Assembly: GCA_944321525.1 (NCBI GenBank)
Contig: CALULQ010000013.1
Location: forward strand, 30,880-94,879
Direction of reading: 5' to 3'
Origin: an uncultured Paraprevotella sp.
GTDB taxonomy: Bacteria; Bacteroidota; Bacteroidia; Bacteroidales; Bacteroidaceae
DNA length: 64,000 nt
A program made the position numbers and the translations under genes. Shown here one piece after another: positions 59,034-64,000 of this stretch; within the stretch, counting starts at the first letter, position 1, and each line of letters begins with the position of its first letter. Below the pieces are notes generated by a model. That model was not told where the DNA came from. It worked only from the letters and a program-made list of their open reading frames with translations, and ran no database searches.

Positions 59034-59369
59034 TTACTCAATCGTCTCTTTCTCCTTCAGGGGATTACGGAAGTAGACCTTGCCCTCGACGAATTCCTGC
59101 GTAGCAATCAAAGAAGGCTTCGGCAGCTTCTCGTAGAAGCGCGAAATCTCTATCTGCTCACGGTTTTCGAACACTTCATCCAAATTGTCACTTACAGAAG
59201 CGAACTCCTGCAACTTCTTGGACAGTTCGTTCTTGATGTCCAAAGAAATCTGGTTCGCACGCTTGCCAATGATAACTACACTTTCATAGATATTACCGGT
59301 TTCGTCGCACAGGTCCATAATGTCACGGGTCACTGTGTTTGTAGGCGCATTTGTCTTTTTATAATCCAT
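59034..59369 (-). CDS. rpoZ: RNA polymerase omega subunit (Bacteroidetes type)
   Basis: A 111-residue protein, MDYKKTNAPTNTVTRDIMDL, with IYESVVIIGKRANQISLDIK as the Rpb6/omega core (the Lys-Arg-Ala-x-Gln-Ile stretch corresponds to the ARRAxQL-type motif of other omegas). The C-terminal extension (EQIEISRFYEKLPKPSLIATQEF) is typical of the Bacteroidetes form. It lies between bamD and the DUF4293 gene with short gaps. Confidence 0.88.
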   Translation of the reverse strand: MDYKKTNAPTNTVTRDIMDLCDETGNIYESVVIIGKRANQISLDIKNELSKKLQEFASVSDNLDEVFENREQIEISRFYEKLPKPSLIATQEFVEGKVYFRNPLKEKETIE

Positions 59370-59392
59370 AATTATTTTAATTGATTTACTGG

Positions 59393-60229
59393 TTACGATT
59401 TTTGGTTCACGTACTTCTCCGACTGGACGAATATCCGTTGCGCATCTTTCAGATACTTGGACTCCGGATATTCGTTCATGAATCCGTAGTACTCGTCAAT
59501 GGTGTCGCGGTAGCGGTCCAGGCGCTTCTCCTCCACGCTCTGCTGCGCCAGATGGAACTTGGCACGCAAGATCATGATGGAAAACTCCTCGCGGCGCTCA
59601 GGACTGGCATAGGGGAAGTCGAGCAGGGCGTTGCGCGCCGTCACGATGCAAGCCTCATAATTGCTGCCCCCGTAAGAACAGTTGCCCATGTAAGTGCCCA
59701 AGTCATAATACAGCTTGGCCGCCTCAAACTCCTTCTCCACCATCTTGTCCTGCAAGGAAAAGATCATCTGTTGCGTGCGCTCCTTCAGCGCAGTATAAGG
59801 ATAGTAGTCCAAGAAGTCTTGGAATTCTTTCACCGCGGCCATCGTGCTGCTCTGGTCCAGCCGCGTGTCCGGCACGCTTTCGTACAAAGAACAACCGGCA
59901 TAGAAGCGGGCATATTCCACGTAAACGCCCTTGGGATAAGACTGGTAGTACTTCTTGAAATAAGAGTGGGCCACGTCATAGTTCCCGTTGCAAAACTCCG
60001 ACATGGCCAGCATGTAGAGCGACTCTTCGGCGCGCAAGGTACCCTTCATCAGCGTCACCAAATCCGTCAGTAGCGTGGCCGAGCGGCCGTATTGCCCCTT
60101 GATGAAATATTCCTTGGCGGCTTCATACTTGTAGTCGAAGTCCGCAGTCTTCAATACATTATTATATTGATTGCACGAGGCCAACAGCAACGCTGCAGTC
60201 CCCAGCAGAATAAATCGAATCCGTCTCAT
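59393..60229 (-). CDS. bamD: Outer membrane assembly lipoprotein BamD
   Basis: About 278 residues from the ATG at 60229 (MRRIRFILLGTAALLLASC, lipobox LLASC). A chain of TPR units follows (YKYEAAKEYFIKGQYGRSA, YMLAMSEFCNGNYDVAHSYF, YPKGVYVEYARFYAGCSLY), as in the BamD/YfiO family. BamD is the essential partner of BamA in folding outer-membrane barrels, and this window encodes several (TolC-like, TonB receptor, DUF3078, PorT-like, DUF5020). It is the first gene of the rpoZ/DUF4293 operon, divergent from uvrB. Confidence 0.93.
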   Translation of the reverse strand: MRRIRFILLGTAALLLASCNQYNNVLKTADFDYKYEAAKEYFIKGQYGRSATLLTDLVTLMKGTLRAEESLYMLAMSEFCNGNYDVAHSYFKKYYQSYPKGVYVEYARFYAGCSLYESVPDTRLDQSSTMAAVKEFQDFLDYYPYTALKERTQQMIFSLQDKMVEKEFEAAKLYYDLGTYMGNCSYGGSNYEACIVTARNALLDFPYASPERREEFSIMILRAKFHLAQQSVEEKRLDRYRDTIDEYYGFMNEYPESKYLKDAQRIFVQSEKYVNQKS

Positions 60230-60245
60230 ATTGTACAATTGAACT

Positions 60246-60254
60246 GCAAAATTA
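60246..60254 (-). promoter_or_regulatory. Promoter -7 box for bamD-rpoZ
   Basis: TAATTTTGC on the minus strand fits TAnnTTTGY, 17 bp before the bamD ATG. Confidence 0.65.
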
Positions 60255-60339
60255 TGGAAAATCAACGAGCCTGGCAAAGAAAGAATGTTTTTTAATGCAA
60301 AAAAAGCGGATGGCGCAGCCTTTAAGGGGATAAATTATC

Positions 60340-60348
60340 TATTTTTGC
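60340..60348 (+). promoter_or_regulatory. Promoter -7 box for uvrB
   Basis: TATTTTTGC fits TAnnTTTGY, 39 bp before the uvrB ATG. I see no obvious LexA-like site beside it. Confidence 0.65.
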
Positions 60349-60386
60349 AAAGAGAAAGGAATATAAAAACCGCACTCAGACATCGC

Positions 60387-62408
60387 ATGCCGAAATTTGA
60401 ACTGACTTCAGCCTACTCCCCCACCGGCGACCAGCCGGAAGCCATCGCGCAACTGACCGAGGGCGTCCTGCAGGGCCTTCCGGCCCAAACCCTTTTGGGC
60501 GTCACCGGTTCGGGAAAGACCTTCACCATCGCCAACGTCGTGGCCAACGTGAACAAGCCCACGCTCATCCTGAGCCACAACAAGACGTTGGCCGCGCAAC
60601 TCTATGGGGAATTCAAAAGTTTCTTCCCCAACAACGCTGTGGAATACTACGTGTCCTACTACGACTACTACCAACCGGAAGCGTATATTCCCTCCACCGA
60701 CACCTACATAGAAAAAGACCTGGCCATCAACGACGAAATCGACAAGCTCCGGCTGGCCGCCACATCGGCCCTGCTATCCGGACGGAAAGACGTGGTGGTG
60801 GTGTCGTCCGTCAGCTGCATCTACGGCATGGGGAACCCCGCCGCATTCTACGAAAACGTGATTGAGCTGAAAAGGGGGAGCATCCTGGACCGTAACGTAT
60901 TCCTCCGCAAACTGGTGGACAGCCTCTACACCCGGAACGACCTGAACCTGGAGCGGGGCTGCTTCCGCGTGAAAGGCGACACGGTGGACATCTACCTGGC
61001 TTACTCGGACAACTTGCTGCGCGTCACGTTCTGGGACGATGAAATCGATGCCATCGAGGAAGTCGACCCGGTGAGCTGCCTGCGCCTGGGGAGCTTCGAG
61101 GAATACCGCATTTATCCGGCCAACCTGTTCATGACCACCAAGGAGAGCACGGCGCGCGCCATCCACCAAATAGAAGACGACCTGCACAAGCAAGTCGCCT
61201 ACTTTGAGGAGATAGGCAAACCGCTGGAGGCCAAACGGCTGTATGAGCGTGTCACCTACGACATGGAAATGATACGCGAACTGGGGCATTGCAGCGGCAT
61301 CGAGAACTATTCCCGCTACTTCGACGGGCGCGAGGCTGGCACACGGCCGTATTGCCTGCTGGACTTCTTCCCCGAAGATTTCCTCATCGTCATCGACGAA
61401 AGCCACGTGTCCGTCCCGCAAATCAACGCCATGTACGGCGGCGACCGCGCCCGCAAGAAGAATCTGGTGGAATATGGCTTCCGCCTGCCGGCCGCCATGG
61501 ACAACCGCCCGCTGAAGTTCGAGGAGTTCCAGCAAATGGCCAAGCAGGTCATCTACGTCTCCGCCACCCCGGCCGACTACGAGCTCCGGCAGAGCGAGGG
61601 CATCGTGGTGGAACAGGTCATCCGCCCCACGGGACTGCTGGACCCCGTCATCGAGGTGCGCCCCAGCCTGAACCAAGTGGACGACCTGATGGAAGAGATA
61701 CAGCAACGGGTGGAACACGACGAACGGGTGCTGGTCACGACCCTGACCAAACGCATGGCGGAAGAACTCACCGACTACCTCCTGCGGCACGACATCCGCA
61801 CCAACTATATCCACAGCGACGTGGACACCCTCGAGCGCGTGCAAATCATGGACGACCTGCGGGCCGGACGCTTCGACGTGCTCGTGGGCGTCAACCTGCT
61901 GCGCGAAGGGCTGGACCTGCCCGAAGTGTCGCTCGTGGCCATACTGGACGCGGACAAGGAAGGGTTCCTGCGCTCCCACCGCTCGCTGACACAGACCGTG
62001 GGGCGGGCCGCACGCAACGTGAACGGCAAGGCCATCATGTATGCCGACCGCATAACGGAAAGCATGCAAAAGACCATCGACGAAACCAACCGCCGACGGG
62101 AAAAACAGCTGAAATACAACCAGGAGCACGGCATCACGCCGCAACAAATCAAGAAAGACCGGAAGATGACCGACCTCATCAGCGCCAACGCGGAAGCCCA
62201 CCAGGAAACCCGTGCCTACGTGGAGCCGGAAGAAAAAATTGTGGCCGCGGACCCCGTCATGGAATACATGACCCGCGACCAGCTGGAAAAGAGCATCGCG
62301 CACACGCGCAAACTCATGCAGGAAGCGGCCAAGAAGCTCGACTTCATCGAAGCCGCACAATACCGCGACGAAATGCTGCGCATGGAAGAACTGCTGAAGA
62401 CCAAATAA
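60387..62408 (+). CDS. uvrB: Excinuclease ABC subunit B
   Basis: A 673-residue helicase-like subunit starting at the ATG at 60387 ([20 protein letters not shown]). Walker A is [14 protein letters not shown], the beta-hairpin that locks DNA is [25 protein letters not shown] at residues about 92-112, and the DEAD-equivalent is [13 protein letters not shown]. Motifs V/VI ([33 protein letters not shown]) and the C-terminal UVR domain for UvrC contact ([20 protein letters not shown]) are complete. It is a single gene divergent from bamD, with a terminator-like hairpin behind. Confidence 0.98.
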   Translation: MPKFELTSAYSPTGDQPEAIAQLTEGVLQGLPAQTLLGVTGSGKTFTIANVVANVNKPTLILSHNKTLAAQLYGEFKSFFPNNAVEYYVSYYDYYQPEAYIPSTDTYIEKDLAINDEIDKLRLAATSALLSGRKDVVVVSSVSCIYGMGNPAAFYENVIELKRGSILDRNVFLRKLVDSLYTRNDLNLERGCFRVKGDTVDIYLAYSDNLLRVTFWDDEIDAIEEVDPVSCLRLGSFEEYRIYPANLFMTTKESTARAIHQIEDDLHKQVAYFEEIGKPLEAKRLYERVTYDMEMIRELGHCSGIENYSRYFDGREAGTRPYCLLDFFPEDFLIVIDESHVSVPQINAMYGGDRARKKNLVEYGFRLPAAMDNRPLKFEEFQQMAKQVIYVSATPADYELRQSEGIVVEQVIRPTGLLDPVIEVRPSLNQVDDLMEEIQQRVEHDERVLVTTLTKRMAEELTDYLLRHDIRTNYIHSDVDTLERVQIMDDLRAGRFDVLVGVNLLREGLDLPEVSLVAILDADKEGFLRSHRSLTQTVGRAARNVNGKAIMYADRITESMQKTIDETNRRREKQLKYNQEHGITPQQIKKDRKMTDLISANAEAHQETRAYVEPEEKIVAADPVMEYMTRDQLEKSIAHTRKLMQEAAKKLDFIEAAQYRDEMLRMEELLKTK

Positions 62409-62440
62409 GGGCGGAAGGACTGCAACACGTCCTCCCGCCC
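62409..62440. terminator. Hairpin between convergent uvrB and DUF5020 genes
   Basis: Arms GGGCGGAAGGAC (62409-62420) and GTCCTCCCGCCC (62429-62440) pair with one mismatch. It begins right after the uvrB stop. There is no long T-run, but the position between convergent genes supports a terminator. Confidence 0.6.
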
Positions 62441-62475
62441 CCGTCTGGCCATTCGCCCTTAGCGCGCACGCGCCG

Positions 62476-63213
62476 TCAGAGCTCCCACTTGCAGGCTATC
62501 GTGGGGATGGCATAGAAGCGGTTGTTCTGCCCCCGCTCGTTATAAATGAAATTATTGCTGATTTCCACTTCCGTGCCCACGCTCAGCTTGAAATCGTCGC
62601 TCACCCGCTTCAGCGAAGCCAGGTTGAACCAGAACTGAGGTTCGGACAGCAATATCAGGTTGCCGCCCACCGTGTTGTCGTACCACAAATCAGCAAAACC
62701 GCTGAACGTGCACAGCCCGTTGGCAAATCGCGTCCGCCACACGCCCGTCAACTGCCAGGCATGGCAGTAAGCTCCCTTCTTGGCCAGATACTTGTACATG
62801 GCCTGCACGGAGAACCCCTTGGCGAAATCCTTGCTGTTCCAATTATAAGCCGCTCCGGCCAGATAAGCGTCGCCGAAGGCGTAACCGTCGCCCTTGCCCG
62901 TCCCGTAGCTCAGCCCGCCATTGTATTCCACATGGAAGGCCACGGGCATCCTGCGGGTCTGGATCTCCCGCGAAATCTCCCCATACGCACCCCGCAGGAC
63001 GTTGTCCCCGAAGTCGCCATCAATAAAGAAGTAAGTGCTTCCCCACTTGTCGGCCGTAAAATTCTCAACGGTTGCCGTCAGGCGCTGGCGCGAAGAAATC
63101 TCGTTGCCATATACGCCGTGACCCAGGTCGTAATGTAACTGGACGTTGAGTTGAGCGGAAGCTTGGGCGGCCCACAGGCACAAAACTCCCGCATAAACAA
63201 ACTTTCTTACCAT
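62476..63213 (-). CDS. DUF5020 family (Tsx-like) outer membrane protein
   Basis: About 245 residues from the ATG at 63213 (MVRKFVYAGVLCLWAAQAS signal). The frame upstream to 63579 reads through a palindromic repeat and is not part of the gene. Conserved features are LNVQLHYDLGHGVYGNE, RQRLTATVENFTADKWGST, YFFIDGDFG and a C-terminal barrel end IPTIACKWEL. The family is related to the Tsx nucleoside channel; substrate here is unknown. It is monocistronic and convergent with uvrB. Confidence 0.87.
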   Translation of the reverse strand: MVRKFVYAGVLCLWAAQASAQLNVQLHYDLGHGVYGNEISSRQRLTATVENFTADKWGSTYFFIDGDFGDNVLRGAYGEISREIQTRRMPVAFHVEYNGGLSYGTGKGDGYAFGDAYLAGAAYNWNSKDFAKGFSVQAMYKYLAKKGAYCHAWQLTGVWRTRFANGLCTFSGFADLWYDNTVGGNLILLSEPQFWFNLASLKRVSDDFKLSVGTEVEISNNFIYNERGQNNRFYAIPTIACKWEL

Positions 63214-63238
63214 TACTTTTGATTTTAAAAAAACGCCG

Positions 63239-63247
63239 GCAAAGTTA
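63239..63247 (-). promoter_or_regulatory. Promoter -7 box for the DUF5020 gene
   Basis: TAACTTTGC on the minus strand fits TAnnTTTGY, 26 bp before the ATG. It also confirms the start at 63213. Confidence 0.65.
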
Positions 63248-63448
63248 GATAAAAAAGGGGATTTCCATGCCGGCACGCCACGAAAAAAGTCCGGCCCGCC
63301 CCCACCTTTGCGCCCTGCGGCCGCCCGACGGGCAAGCCGCAAGGCGCAGCCGGAGGGAAAAAGGCGGCCAAGATGCCGCGCGAAAAAGACAGCCGTCCCC
63401 GCCTCCGGCATCCCCGCAACGGGAGGCTGCCCTGCGCCGTACCGGATT

Positions 63449-63488
63449 GTACTCTGCGGAGAGTACTCGAGTACTTGCCGCAAGGTAC
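63449..63488. repeat. Tandem palindromic repeat, copy f (2 units)
   Basis: Units are 63449-63466 (GTACTCTGCGGAGAGTAC) and 63471-63488 (GTACTTGCCGCAAGGTAC), joined by TCGA. The right flank GCTGACGGACTCCGG is the inverse of the left flanks of copies b and d. Confidence 0.95.
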
Positions 63489-63744
63489 GCTGACGGACTC
63501 CGGACGATGCGGCAAAGCATCGGGCAACGCCGGACGCGGCCTTGCCAAGAAAAAAAAGTTGCGGAGAAGTTCTAAACAAAATCCCATATATATAACGTCA
63601 AAACACGCCGCACCCCGCCCCAACGGCAACAAACGGCCTCATCGCACGCTCCCCGGATGAAAAAAACTTCTTGTCACAACACGGCCTATATGAGAAACTT
63701 ACACATCGTTGCCGAAAAATCATCAAAAAAAACGTCCTCAAAAG

Positions 63745-63776
63745 TTTGCAGGATTAAAAAAAGTGCGTACCTTTGC
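63745..63776 (+). promoter_or_regulatory. Promoter of the tRNA-Val/tRNA-Arg operon
   Basis: TTTG at 63745-63748 and TACCTTTGC at 63768-63776 are separated by exactly 19 bp, a full match to the Bacteroidetes housekeeping promoter (-33 TTTG, -7 TAnnTTTG). It lies 64 bp before the tRNA-Val. Confidence 0.85.
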
Positions 63777-63840
63777 AACCGCAAACGAGAAACAACGCTT
63801 CCGGTTCTCACCGCAGCCGAAGTTTCCGAAGCCAAAAAGA

Positions 63841-63915
63841 GGGCGCTTAGCTCAGCTGGTTCAGAGCGTCTGCCTTACAAGCAGAGGGTCGGGGGTTCGA
63901 ATCCCTCAGCGCCCA
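63841..63915 (+). tRNA. tRNA-Val (TAC)
   Basis: 75 nt: acceptor GGGCGCT/AGCGCCC, anticodon stem TCTGC/GCAGA with loop CTTACAA (anticodon TAC), T-loop GGTTCGAATCC and discriminator A. CCA is not encoded in full. Confidence 0.97.
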
Positions 63916-63925
63916 CACCTCTTAA

Positions 63926-63999
63926 GGCTCCTTAGCTCAACTGAATAGAGCATCTGACTACGGATCAGAAGGTTACAGGTTTGAATCCTGTAGGAGTCA
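63926..63999 (+). tRNA. tRNA-Arg (ACG)
   Basis: 74 nt, 10 bp after tRNA-Val: acceptor GGCTCCT/AGGAGTC with one G-U pair, anticodon stem TCTGA/TCAGA with loop CTACGGA (anticodon ACG, read as ICG), T-loop GGTTTGAATCC and discriminator A. It is complete just inside the right edge and co-transcribed with tRNA-Val. Confidence 0.95.
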
Positions 64000-64000
64000 C

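Larger units (their letters stand above)
63214..63840. other. 627-bp spacer between DUF5020 and the tRNA genes
   Basis: It contains the DUF5020 promoter, the two-unit palindromic repeat at 63449-63488 and the tRNA promoter at 63745-63776. No credible gene. Confidence 0.75.

Noticed and set aside
62476..63579. Longer form of the DUF5020 protein starting at 63579
   Set aside because: The extension reads through repeat copy f, and a consensus promoter lies just upstream of the ATG at 63213, which begins a normal signal peptide.

Overview
The window comes from the chromosome of a GC-rich member of the Bacteroidales (Bacteroidetes), probably a gut Bacteroidaceae/Prevotellaceae-type organism. The evidence is a one-protein hybrid two-component system (HTCS), tandem GH43 enzymes, a CHU_C-type C-terminal domain, DUF3078/DUF4249/DUF4293/DUF5020 proteins, BspA-like leucine-rich-repeat proteins, and promoters of the Bacteroidetes form TAnnTTTGY in front of most operons. 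Species cannot be assigned from the sequence alone.

Layout. (1) 1-20.5 kb, all on the minus strand, is a xylan/arabinoxylan utilisation region. A GPH symporter, GH10 xylanase, cytoplasmic GH43 and GH67 alpha-glucuronidase form one operon. It is followed by the HTCS sensor-regulator and then by a second operon: a GH5-GH43 fusion, a CE1 esterase, a GH43, two GH43-CBM6 proteins and a further GH43 cut by the left edge. The secreted enzymes would debranch and cut arabinoxylan, the symporter would import short oligosaccharides, and the HTCS would sense them. No SusC/SusD pair lies in the window. (2) 20.8-29 kb holds two identical tRNA-Asp genes, an RND efflux operon (adaptor, pump, TolC-like channel), a 1.9-kb gene-free stretch and an acetyltransferase. 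(3) 29-41.4 kb is housekeeping: recR with a membrane protein, glycosyltransferase and acetyltransferase behind it; divergent engB; a DUF3078 protein; pyrG-yidC; and a dipeptidyl-peptidase paired with an MFS transporter. (4) 41.9-50.8 kb is accessory surface biology: a lipoprotein, a TonB-dependent receptor with a DUF4249 lipoprotein, a small membrane-anchored winged-helix protein, and two BspA-like LRR proteins. (5) 50.9-64 kb is housekeeping again: ybaK, uvrA, a CHU_C protein, a LysM/periplasmic-binding fusion with a porin, bamD-rpoZ-DUF4293, uvrB, DUF5020, and tRNA-Val and tRNA-Arg.

The most unusual feature is a dispersed family of short tandem palindromic repeats: 18-bp units close to GTACTYTGCGGAAAGTAC joined by TCGA, so a 22-bp period, two or three units per site. 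I find six sites. Every gene-free stretch longer than 500 bp carries exactly one, and the sixth lies in the 5' part of a GH43 reading frame. Units keep a small hairpin despite base changes, and neighbouring units can form larger hairpins. A second candidate is an 11-bp inverted repeat bracketing the promoter of the membrane-anchored winged-helix gene, which could be an invertible promoter or an operator pair.
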